A stretch of DNA of 58,858 bases from CAZIAK01 sp964537035 (GTDB taxonomy: Bacteria; Planctomycetota; B15-G4): positions 1 to 58,858 of the forward strand of contig CAZIAK010000032.1 of assembly GCA_964537035.1 (NCBI GenBank). The letters run 5' to 3'. Below the pieces are notes generated by a model that did no database searches, was not told where the DNA came from, and was given only the letters and a program-made list of their open reading frames with translations. Positions 1 to 8,122 of the stretch are shown in pieces. Position 1 is the stretch's first letter, and each line of letters opens with the position of its first letter. The translations under genes and the position numbers were made by a program.

Positions 1-7
1 GGGCTGC

Positions 8-2149
8 TCACTCCACCTGACGAGCGGTGATCAGGCCGAGTTGCTCGGCTTGCTCCAGACCCAGGGGGCGGCCCGTGGCAGCGTCCATCCAGAGCGTGCT
101 CTCTACCGCGCCGGAGCCGTCGTCGGCGCTGGACGAGAGGCCGTAGGCCCGGGCCAGGTTGTCTCCCGCGCCCGTGGTGACGGTGAGGTCGTCGAGGCGG
201 CGCACGGAGAGCGTGGTGCGGGACAGCTCCACCGTCTGGCTCAGGTCGACGGAGAGGCGGGGCAGGGTCAGTGACTCGCCCACGGCCAGGGGGGCGATCA
301 GCTCCCAGAGTCGGCCTTCGGTGGTGAGCGTGGGCAGGGAGATCATGACCTCGTCGCTCAGGGGCTGCTCAATGGCCAGGTCGTCGTAGAGGCCGGTTCC
401 CGTGAGCCGCAACACGCCCGCTGTGCGTTCAAAGGAGGCCACGCCTCGCCCGCCTGCCAGCTGCACAGTGGCGGTGATCTGCTCGTCGGTGCCCCGGCCC
501 CGGTGTTGCACGATCTCGAAGGACAGCTGCCAGCTCGGGTCGTAGCCCAGCTGGGTGATCACGTCGCGACCGTCTTCGCTGAAGGCGCTGCGCTCCACGG
601 CGAGGAGCAGATCATTGTTGAAGCGCACTTCGTAGCGGGCCTGGGGGCCGCCCAGGTCAGGGGCTGTGCTGAAGGGTGCCAGATAATCGGGTGGCGTCTC
701 GTAGCTCAGCGCCAGCTGTTCGAGCTGGGCGCGCAGGGTGGCTTCGGTGTACCAGCGACCGGCGGCCATGACACCGCTCCGTTGTCGCAGGGCGGCCACG
801 TCGGCGAGGGGGTCGGCGGCCAGTAGCAGCAGGTCGGCGGCCTGGCCCACGGCGATGGTGCCCACGGGCCGGTCGTCGCGCAGGAATCGTGCCGCCTCCC
901 GTGTGCCCGCAGAGAGTGCCTCATAAGGCGTGAGGCCAGCGGCCACCAGCAAGGCCAGCTCTTCGTGAATGGAGAAGCCCGGGATCACGAAGGGGTTGGG
1001 AGTGTCCGTGCCCAGCAGCAAGGGCGCCCCGGCTTCGTGAAGAGCTGCCACGATCCGTCGGCGGGTGAGGTCCGTGGCGCGCAGGTCAGCGTAGTCGTCG
1101 TCGGTCATCTGCGACGTGCGAAAGTCGGCGCCAGGGTCCCACGTGGAGCGGGTCGACGGCGAGACATAGCGCATCTCCGGGGCGGCGAGCAGCTGGTGCG
1201 CTTCGTCCACGCCCACGATCTTGGCGTAGACCAGCAGGGTGGGGCAGTTCCAGCTGCCGGACGCGGCGACTTCATCTGCGATCTGGTGCAGGGCCGCGTC
1301 GGAGACCTGTGGCAGGCTCCAGCGTTGGGCCAGGGACAGCTGGGCCGCGTCTCGGGCGCTCGCCCCGTCGGCCACGCGCAGGGCCTCGAAGAAGCCGGTG
1401 AGATGCTCGATGGAGTCTTGCCCCACGGCGAGGGCGTGGTGCAGGCCCACAGCGTCGGGGACGTGTCCACAGACCAACAGCCCTGCTTCACGAGAGGCCT
1501 GGACAATGGCCTCATAGACGTCACTGCTGAGCCGGCTGTAGACCTTGATGAAGTCGTACCCCGCGGCCTTCTGCTCGGCCACCGAGACGCGAGCGGCGTC
1601 GACGTCATCAAGGGCCAGGCTGCCGTTCCAGAGGGGCGGGACCCCGTCCATGATCGGGCCCGTGGTGAGGATGTTCGGCCCGACGATCTCTCCAGCGGCG
1701 ACCCGCTCGGCCATGGCGAAGTGCAGCGGCGCGCCCCACATGTTGCGCACGGTGGTGACACCGTTGGCCACGAAGAGCAGCAGCTCGTCCTCGCCCCACA
1801 CGTGCACGTGGCCGTCGGTGAGGCCGGGCATGAGCCACTGCCCGCGGCCCTCGATGCGCCGAGCGTCATCGGGGATCTCGATCTCGCCCAGGGGACCGAC
1901 CGAGACGATGCGATCGCCGCGCACCACCACGGTCTGGTGAGGCCGCTCGCCCTCGTCGACCATGGCCACCAGGGTGACGTCGATGAACGCGGTCGCGGCC
2001 GGTTCGTCGCCAGCGAGCCTGCTATGAGTCGAGGGGCCGAGGGGCGCAGCAAGAAGGCGCGGTGGAGCGGGCGTGTGGGCGCAGACTGTCCCCATCAGGA
2101 GAATCAGCGCGCTGAGCGAGGACAGGGGCTGGCGGTCTGGGGAGATCAC
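8..2149 (-). CDS. Secreted metal-dependent amidohydrolase
   Basis: Amidohydrolase-superfamily enzyme (imidazolonepropionase-like branch) of 713 residues that probably hydrolyses an amide or cyclic substrate outside the cytoplasm; the substrate is not predictable. A hydrophobic N-terminal segment (about 11-24) looks like a signal peptide. The metal-binding HVH follows MPGLTDG at 114-116. A Lys in FIKVY (202), His in CGHVPD (229) and His in SIEHL (249) fit the remaining ligands, and GTDTPN supplies the late Asp. Residues from about 490 onward form an extra region of unknown function. The start is GTG at 2149, with GAGG about 8 nt upstream; the stop is the TGA at 8-10, so the gene is complete. 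It lies 13 nt after a small upstream gene, so they may be co-transcribed. A second amidohydrolase lies at 8123-11347. Confidence 0.85.
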   Translation of the reverse strand: MISPDRQPLSSLSALILLMGTVCAHTPAPPRLLAAPLGPSTHSRLAGDEPAATAFIDVTLVAMVDEGERPHQTVVVRGDRIVSVGPLGEIEIPDDARRIEGRGQWLMPGLTDGHVHVWGEDELLLFVANGVTTVRNMWGAPLHFAMAERVAAGEIVGPNILTTGPIMDGVPPLWNGSLALDDVDAARVSVAEQKAAGYDFIKVYSRLSSDVYEAIVQASREAGLLVCGHVPDAVGLHHALAVGQDSIEHLTGFFEALRVADGASARDAAQLSLAQRWSLPQVSDAALHQIADEVAASGSWNCPTLLVYAKIVGVDEAHQLLAAPEMRYVSPSTRSTWDPGADFRTSQMTDDDYADLRATDLTRRRIVAALHEAGAPLLLGTDTPNPFVIPGFSIHEELALLVAAGLTPYEALSAGTREAARFLRDDRPVGTIAVGQAADLLLLAADPLADVAALRQRSGVMAAGRWYTEATLRAQLEQLALSYETPPDYLAPFSTAPDLGGPQARYEVRFNNDLLLAVERSAFSEDGRDVITQLGYDPSWQLSFEIVQHRGRGTDEQITATVQLAGGRGVASFERTAGVLRLTGTGLYDDLAIEQPLSDEVMISLPTLTTEGRLWELIAPLAVGESLTLPRLSVDLSQTVELSRTTLSVRRLDDLTVTTGAGDNLARAYGLSSSADDGSGAVESTLWMDAATGRPLGLEQAEQLGLITARQVE

Positions 2150-2162
2150 GGGGCAACCTCGA

Positions 2163-2426
2163 CTAGGCCTTGATCATCACCCGGCTCGGGGTCGCCACCA
2201 CCCCATCGCAGGGGACCAGCGAGGCCAGGAACAGTCCCTGGCCAAAGGTGAACGCGGCCATGAAGTCGCCAGCTGCCAGGTCAGGCTTGTCGAAGGACTT
2301 GGGCCCTCGGGAGGCGAGCTGCGCACGCCTTGCTGCCAAGGCGCCCCAGCCCGTGGTCAGGAGCAAGGCGAGAAGTGCACTGGAAAAGAGCGCAACGTGT
2401 GACACGCCGAGGGAGCGGTCCTGCAT
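2163..2426 (-). CDS. Small putative membrane-anchored protein
   Basis: Open frame of 87 residues with one strongly hydrophobic stretch (about residues 12-30, rich in Leu and Ala) followed by a short hydrophilic part. I recognise no family. It is kept because its stop lies 13 nt before the amidohydrolase start on the same strand and nothing else occupies the interval. The ribosome-binding site is poor. It may instead be an untranslated leader or part of a longer transcript. Confidence 0.35.
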   Translation of the reverse strand: MQDRSLGVSHVALFSSALLALLLTTGWGALAARRAQLASRGPKSFDKPDLAAGDFMAAFTFGQGLFLASLVPCDGVVATPSRVMIKA

Positions 2427-2590
2427 GGCGAAGTCTCATCCGGGAGAGTGCATTCGGCACGATCGGGGAGGCCAGTGTAGCAGGGGCTGGCGGGGGTGCC
2501 GGGGGCATCGTCAGCCCTGGAAACCCGTCGCTCACGGGAGCGGCTGGCGTCTCGACACTGCCGTCCCGAGCCCACTCTCCGCGCAGGCTG

Positions 2591-3046
2591 TCAGGCCAAC
2601 GGCGGTGGCCGCGAGCGCCACCGCGATCGGGACAGCTCGAGCATGGCTCGGCAGACCGCCTGGGCCATGGAGTCGCCTTCGCTGCTGATGCGATCGTGAG
2701 GCCGGCGCCAGAGGGTCACGGCATGATTCGCGGCCCCGGCCTGCACCTGGATCGTGCAGTGCCAGCCATCGGTCAGGATGCGGCGCAGGGCCAGGGACGC
2801 TGCTCGGGGATCGGTGGCGAAGATGGGCGCCGCAGTCTGCTCCCACTCACTCGCTTCGGGGCGGGTGGGCCGGAGCCACTGCACGCCGTCGGGCCGCCAG
2901 CCCATCACCTCGGTGGCCACGGCCGCCGAGAGGGCCTCTGAATCGAGGTCGGTGACACCTCGGCTGGTGGAGACCACCAGGGGGCGCTCGTCATGGTGAG
3001 CAGCGGTGGGCTGTGCAGGGGAGTTTCCTGGCTCAAGCGCCGGCAT
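2591..3046 (-). CDS. Phage ABA-sandwich-domain-like protein
   Basis: Protein of 151 residues from ATG at 3046, chosen because TGAGG lies 5 nt upstream; a GTG at 3109 in the same frame has no such site. The middle resembles the small phage 'ABA sandwich' domain. It starts with an EVMGW segment, then has a predicted D-x-A-A-S helix, a GW-containing strand and a C-terminal SMAQAVCRAML helix. This domain is typically found in phages and sporadically in chromosomes; its function is not established. The first ~30 residues are Pro/Ala-rich and probably disordered. No phage genes surround it. Confidence 0.6.
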   Translation of the reverse strand: MPALEPGNSPAQPTAAHHDERPLVVSTSRGVTDLDSEALSAAVATEVMGWRPDGVQWLRPTRPEASEWEQTAAPIFATDPRAASLALRRILTDGWHCTIQVQAGAANHAVTLWRRPHDRISSEGDSMAQAVCRAMLELSRSRWRSRPPPLA

Positions 3047-3243
3047 GGCAGCCTCAGGATGTCGGGGGGGGGGCGGCCCCGCCCGGGGAAGAGAGGGCAG
3101 GGCCGACACAGGCGAAATGAGTCGCCATTCCCACTACAGCGAGGAACGGGTGGGTACCGAACTCGAATCGTTGATTAGGCGAGAGAGCGCGTCTCCGCCT
3201 GGGGCTGAGCTGGGTGCCGTGGGGCGGCAAGTGCCCCGGAGCT

Positions 3244-5226
3244 TCAGCGAAAACGGACGGCCCAGAGGGCTGCTTCCGTCAGAGCTGGCACATGGGCCGG
3301 ATCACCGGGGTCGAGGTCAGCGGCAAGAATGCGCTGGCGGTCGCCACCGGTCATCCAGAACCGTGAGCCGTCCGACGCAGCTTGCGGACGCGGGCGAGTG
3401 TCGCCCTCCGTCGGCTCCCAGGGGTGCTCCCGAGAGGCGAGGCGGTCTGCAAGCCAGGCCCCATCCTCGGCGGCGTCAGGGTCTGCCTCCAGATCGAGAT
3501 CGGCCGCCAGGGGTGAGAGCCCCGCACCCGCCGCGAGCCACCCGTGGCCTCCGTCGGCGTAGGTCATCAGCGGTGCCCGCTGTTCTGCGTCGAGAGCCAG
3601 GTCGCCGGTGAGCAGCACGGCCAGGGCGGCGTCCCGCAGGGCCATGAGCGACACGGGATCGCCGTGGGGATCGATGACCTGGCAGGTGAGGCCCTCTTGC
3701 ACCAGCTGCTCGGCGAGTTGTTCTGCAACGGCGCGGGTGTTGTCGTCAGCAGCGATGACCACCAAGGGCGCCGCGGTCGGTCCCGGGCGCTCGATGAGCG
3801 TGTAGAAACCCTCGTCGTGGAGCAGCGGACGACCATCGAGCGAACGCACGCCCGGGGCAGAGAGGGCATGGACGTAGCCCTCGGCCAGACCCTCGATGAG
3901 CAGCTCGGCGGAGAGTCCGTCCGCGGCCACGGTGACGGCGGCGATGTCCAGATCCCACGGGTCGGTCTCGTCGCTGCCGTAGTCAGAGTGCAGACGATAG
4001 GTGAAGCGCCGAGCGGCCCAGGACTTCGGATCGCTCGCGGTGGCCGGATCGACCGGCTCGGTGAAGCTTACGGAGAAGCCCTGAGGACGGGCCTCGATGG
4101 CGAGCATCTCAAAGGGCGTGACGCCGGTGTAGACCAGCCGTTGCAGTCCGAACGACTTCTCGCCGAGCGATGGCCAGCCCCGGTCGGAAGCTCCGGCGAT
4201 CAAGCTGCCGTCGCTGGCGAAGCTGACCCGGATGACGCCGGATGCCAGGCCGCGGCGAAACGGGAAACACGCCCCCTGCCAGTGCCCTTCGACCTGTTCC
4301 AGGGCAACGCGCAGGATCGACGCCTGGTACTGATCGCCCACGAAGAGCTGCCCGGTGAAGGGCCCGAAGGCACCGTCGGTCCCGTCCCAGCAGAAGCCGG
4401 AGGGCGAGCGACCCATGACGTCATAGGGGAACCACACGGCGGGCAGGGCGAAGTTGTCGATGTCCGCCGCGGCCAAGGCCATGAGCGTGCCATCGGGGAG
4501 CTCGCCCGGATGGGCCACGGTCGACGCCGGGAGATCGCACGAATCGATGCCCCAAGGGTGTCCATGAAAGCTGCCGGGGGAGAGCAGGCTGAGCTTGCTG
4601 GCTCCGCACCACTCGCCCTGGTTGTCGGTGTAGAAGACGTCTCCCCAAGGGCTGGTGGCCACGCCGGCGGGGGAGCGCAGCCCGGCGCACACCGGTGTCA
4701 TGGTGCCGTCGTCATCGATGGTGACGGCCCAGCCCCGCCAATCGACAGACCCGAACGGCTCGTTGTCGAAGGGACGATTGAGGGTCACCCAGAGCTTGCC
4801 GTCGCCGCCGCGAGTGGGGCCGAAGGCGTACTCGTGATAGCTGCCGGAGATCTCCCAGTCGTCGCAGACCGTGCGGTAGTGATCCGCCACTCCGTCACCG
4901 TTGCGGTCAGAGAGGGCGCTGAGTTCGCCCCGCTGCGCCACCAGGATCTCTCCGTCGTCGCCCGGCAGCAGCCCCAGGGGTTCGGCGAGACCGTCGGCCC
5001 AGAGCGACCACTGCGGATCCTCGGACAAGGGATCGTCGAGGGCCCACAGATCACCCCGCCGGGTGCAGACCAGCAGGCGACCGTCTGCGAGCGGGAGCAG
5101 CCCGCCCACTTCGAGCACCACGCCTTCGGGGATGGGCACGTCCACCAGGGCGTAGTGGTCGCTCTCCACAGGGTCGGCCACGGTGAGCAGCGTGGCGCAC
5201 AGGGCGCAGAGCAGGGCGGCGATCAC
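3244..5226 (-). CDS. Secreted beta-propeller dehydrogenase-like protein with C-terminal ThuA-like domain
   Basis: Protein of 660 residues with a short signal peptide (MIAALLCALCATLL). The first ~370 residues read as a PQQ-sugar-dehydrogenase-type propeller of the kind common in planctomycete 'membrane-bound dehydrogenases'. Supporting motifs are LPLADGRLLVCTRRGDLW, GLRSPAGVATSPWGDVFYTD and FVGDQYQASILRV. A beta-rich linker follows. Residues from about 485 (LVVIAADDNTRAVAEQLAEQL) look like a Rossmann-type, ThuA-like module; I am less sure of that call. The start is GTG at 5226 and overlaps the stop of the upstream cytochrome gene (GTGA), indicating translational coupling. Together they suggest a periplasmic oxidation in which electrons pass from the propeller to the haem lipoprotein. 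The substrate is unknown. Confidence 0.75.
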   Translation of the reverse strand: MIAALLCALCATLLTVADPVESDHYALVDVPIPEGVVLEVGGLLPLADGRLLVCTRRGDLWALDDPLSEDPQWSLWADGLAEPLGLLPGDDGEILVAQRGELSALSDRNGDGVADHYRTVCDDWEISGSYHEYAFGPTRGGDGKLWVTLNRPFDNEPFGSVDWRGWAVTIDDDGTMTPVCAGLRSPAGVATSPWGDVFYTDNQGEWCGASKLSLLSPGSFHGHPWGIDSCDLPASTVAHPGELPDGTLMALAAADIDNFALPAVWFPYDVMGRSPSGFCWDGTDGAFGPFTGQLFVGDQYQASILRVALEQVEGHWQGACFPFRRGLASGVIRVSFASDGSLIAGASDRGWPSLGEKSFGLQRLVYTGVTPFEMLAIEARPQGFSVSFTEPVDPATASDPKSWAARRFTYRLHSDYGSDETDPWDLDIAAVTVAADGLSAELLIEGLAEGYVHALSAPGVRSLDGRPLLHDEGFYTLIERPGPTAAPLVVIAADDNTRAVAEQLAEQLVQEGLTCQVIDPHGDPVSLMALRDAALAVLLTGDLALDAEQRAPLMTYADGGHGWLAAGAGLSPLAADLDLEADPDAAEDGAWLADRLASREHPWEPTEGDTRPRPQAASDGSRFWMTGGDRQRILAADLDPGDPAHVPALTEAALWAVRFR

Positions 5227-7982
5227 CAGTTCAGCTCCACCTTGAGGGTCAGTCCGTCGCGGGTCATGGGCACGGGCGCGACGAGCAGCTCGGCGCCGCC
5301 CGGTGTCATGCGCACAGACGCATCGCCAGCATGGACGATCACGGTCAGCCCGTCAGCGCAGACGAAGCGCCGCTGGTCGTCGGTGGTGATCTGCTCGGCC
5401 ACCGCGGCTCGCAGTACGTGGTGCTTGGCTTCGGGTCCCCGCAAGGTGAATTGGCGCACGAGCCGGCCCCCGTCGGCGGCGATGATCGGTGTGTACGATT
5501 CTTCGACGCTGACGCCGTCCCGGCCATAGAGAAACGTGGGTTGCCCGTGAACGTCCCGGCGATGTCCGGACAGCCGCCAACCCTCGGCACGGCCAGGGCG
5601 CTCGGGCCAGGGTTGCTCGTCGGCGCGGGCGAGGGCGGGGCCCGGTGGTAGGTCTCTGCTCTGGGCGTCACCGGGCTGCTGCAGTTGTCCCGCGCGCCCT
5701 CGCCAGGTGCCTTCGAGGTTCAGGAAGTCACCGCGCCAGATCTTGCCCAGGCGCACATTCGCCAGATCGAAGGCCAGGCTGATGCGCTCGGGGTAACCCA
5801 CGGCGAGCACTCGGGCCGACAGTCCCTCCATGAAGAGGGAGACCAGGCGCGGGCGGTCGATGGGCAGCAGCTCGTAGCTGGCCCGGTCGACAACGAGACC
5901 GACGGGCAGGGGCACGTCGTCCCCCAGGGAGAGGTAGGCCCACAGGGCGTCGATCTGGGTCTGGGCGTCGCCGTCGAAGACCGTGGTGAGCACCGAGCGG
6001 CCGCCCTCGTAGTAGCTGGGCATGCGCGTGCCCGGGCGTTGGGCCAAGGGCTCGGCCATCCACAGGTCGAAGGCCTCGCGGGTGAGGCGTTGCGTCGTGA
6101 GGGCCAGGTCGATGCCGGGCAGGCTGGGCCCCCTGTGTCCGGCCACGTCGTGACAGGCGATGCAGCTCAGGCCGTCGCTGCCCAGCAGCTCGCGACCGGC
6201 GGAGATGAGGTCTTCGGGGGAGACGTTCCGTGCCGTGTCTGTGCTCGAAGGGTTGGCTGAGGACTCAGCGGCGACTGCGGCCTGGCGTGCGGGCGCGCGG
6301 TCCGCTGCGGGCAGGGCGGCGATGAGCGCTGCGGCTGTGGGCCCGAAGCGGGGCATGCGCGCCCGCATGGTCGGGCGCACGCTGGTGCCCTCGCTGATGA
6401 CCTTGTGCAGCCAGTCCGGGCTCAGCCGTCGTCCCACGGCGGTCAGGTCGGGGGGCAGGCGGCCCTCGTCGCCCAGGTCGGCGGTGCTGGTGAACGCGGC
6501 GCGGACATCTCCCGTGGGGCCCCGGTGCGCACCTCGGGAATGACAGGACAGACAGGCGAGCTGCTCCATGGTGCGCTCGACCTTCTCGGTTGGCTCCAGC
6601 GGCACCGCGAGGCTGCGGCGGTGAGCCAACACGTCCCGCAGGGCCTGGCGCTCGTCGGGGTTGAAGCGGTAGTCGGGCAGGCGCTTGGGCACGGTCTCGG
6701 AGAGGCAGCCGTCTGACAGGTCGGTCAGGTCAGCGAAGGCAGGGGCGCTCTTGGATGTGAGGCCTGGCAGCTCATGGCAGGACGCACAGCGCAGCTGCTG
6801 AAACCATATGCGTCCCCAGGTGGCCTTCCAGCTGTCGGGTGATTCGGGCTCGTGATCGAGGGGGGCGTAGCGTAGCGCCGTGTGGCGCAGCTCGCTCGTG
6901 GTGAAGGGCCTGGGTGCGCCGTCCTCGTGCCCGTCCACTCTATCGATGAAGCCCGCCGCGAGCAGCTCGTCACCTCCCGCCTCGAACATCTCGATGCGCA
7001 GGGGCTGCCATCCCGCTGCCAGTGCGATCGAGCCGATCGCCTGCTGGGCGCCGTGGAGGCCGTCGTTGTCCACCACCAGCTGCTCGCCGATCCAGAGCCG
7101 TGAGCCGTCGTCAGACTCTGTGAAGAACTGCACGTCTCCCGGCTTAGCGATGAGCACTTCGCCCTCGAAGACCAGTCCGAACTGCTCACTCCGTGTGGCC
7201 GGGGACACGTCGATGTGCTGGGCGACGCCGACGCGCACAGGCTTCAGCCCAGAGAAGTCGGGCAGCTGCTCGGGACCTTGCTGAAACTCGTAGGCGAAGA
7301 CCTGCAGCCCCGGTTGGGTCAGGACTTCTGTGGGACCGTCGGCGAACTGCTCACGGAGCAGCCACGCAGCCAGGGCCATGCACTCGTCGCCGCTGAGCTG
7401 CATGGCAGGCATGAGGCCGGAGGGCCGGGTGTGGGTGGGGTCGGCGAGAAATGCGGCCAGGGTGGGCAGGTTCGTCTTGCGTGCCAGGGAGCCGTCGACG
7501 CCATTCCCGTGGCAGGCGCGGCAGCCGAGAGTTGAGAACAGCTGCTCACCTCGAGCCACGTCCCAATCGTCGGTGCGGGTCTCGGCCACGGTGAAGCCGC
7601 CGCCGAGGGTCATCAGATAGTGGGTGATGTCGTCAGCGATGCTTGCCCGCTTGTCTGCGTCGAAGCCAGCGAGCACGTCGGGCATGCGCGTGGACGGGCG
7701 CAGGCTGTGGGGCGAGGTGACCCAGTCCCGCAACCAATGGGGAGAGGCTCGCCAACCGATACCGGCCAGGTTCGGGGCAGCTGATGGCGCCAGGCGGTCG
7801 AGGACCACGCCGTCTGCTTGATGGCAAGCATCGCAGTGGGCGGCGGCCATGAGCAGCTCGCCTTCACGATGCACCCAGGCCCGCTCGCTCTCGGTGAGCG
7901 GTGGTGCGTCCGTCAGCAACAGGCCACAGCTCACGAGCAGGCACAGTGCGATGAGCCCTGCAAGGACCATGATCTTCGACAT
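5223..7982 (-). CDS. Penta-haem c-type cytochrome lipoprotein with PA14 domain
   Basis: Protein of 919 residues. MSKIMVLAGLIALCLLVSC is a lipoprotein signal with acylated Cys19. Five CxxCH haem-binding motifs are visible: CDACH (50-54), CRACH (154-158), CASCH (399-403), CLSCH (477-481) and CIACH (607-611). Between haems 2 and 3 lies a PA14-like beta domain (about 227-345, with FFTESDDGSRLWIGEQLVVD), a fold often involved in carbohydrate binding. The C-terminal ~250 residues are beta-rich and unassigned. The start is ATG at 7982 rather than the longer frame, because the lipoprotein signal begins there and GGCGGAG precedes it. The gene is coupled to the downstream propeller gene and divergent from the TolB-amidohydrolase. 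Likely role: anchored electron acceptor for periplasmic oxidation. Confidence 0.85.
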   Translation of the reverse strand: MSKIMVLAGLIALCLLVSCGLLLTDAPPLTESERAWVHREGELLMAAAHCDACHQADGVVLDRLAPSAAPNLAGIGWRASPHWLRDWVTSPHSLRPSTRMPDVLAGFDADKRASIADDITHYLMTLGGGFTVAETRTDDWDVARGEQLFSTLGCRACHGNGVDGSLARKTNLPTLAAFLADPTHTRPSGLMPAMQLSGDECMALAAWLLREQFADGPTEVLTQPGLQVFAYEFQQGPEQLPDFSGLKPVRVGVAQHIDVSPATRSEQFGLVFEGEVLIAKPGDVQFFTESDDGSRLWIGEQLVVDNDGLHGAQQAIGSIALAAGWQPLRIEMFEAGGDELLAAGFIDRVDGHEDGAPRPFTTSELRHTALRYAPLDHEPESPDSWKATWGRIWFQQLRCASCHELPGLTSKSAPAFADLTDLSDGCLSETVPKRLPDYRFNPDERQALRDVLAHRRSLAVPLEPTEKVERTMEQLACLSCHSRGAHRGPTGDVRAAFTSTADLGDEGRLPPDLTAVGRRLSPDWLHKVISEGTSVRPTMRARMPRFGPTAAALIAALPAADRAPARQAAVAAESSANPSSTDTARNVSPEDLISAGRELLGSDGLSCIACHDVAGHRGPSLPGIDLALTTQRLTREAFDLWMAEPLAQRPGTRMPSYYEGGRSVLTTVFDGDAQTQIDALWAYLSLGDDVPLPVGLVVDRASYELLPIDRPRLVSLFMEGLSARVLAVGYPERISLAFDLANVRLGKIWRGDFLNLEGTWRGRAGQLQQPGDAQSRDLPPGPALARADEQPWPERPGRAEGWRLSGHRRDVHGQPTFLYGRDGVSVEESYTPIIAADGGRLVRQFTLRGPEAKHHVLRAAVAEQITTDDQRRFVCADGLTVIVHAGDASVRMTPGGAELLVAPVPMTRDGLTLKVELNW

Positions 7983-8122
7983 GCGACGCGCTCCGCCCGG
8001 TGCTGACCGTGGGGCATCATGCCAAAGCGGGCCGAGCCGTGGGGGTCGCGAGCCGATGCCGTCACGAGTCGACGACAAGTCGCCGCTATGATCTGCGGCT
8101 TCATCGTCCCGCGAGGTACCCC

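Noticed and set aside
3544..5529. Long plus-strand frame over the propeller gene
   Set aside because: No recognisable domain and codon pattern of a shadow frame; the minus strand carries coupled real genes.
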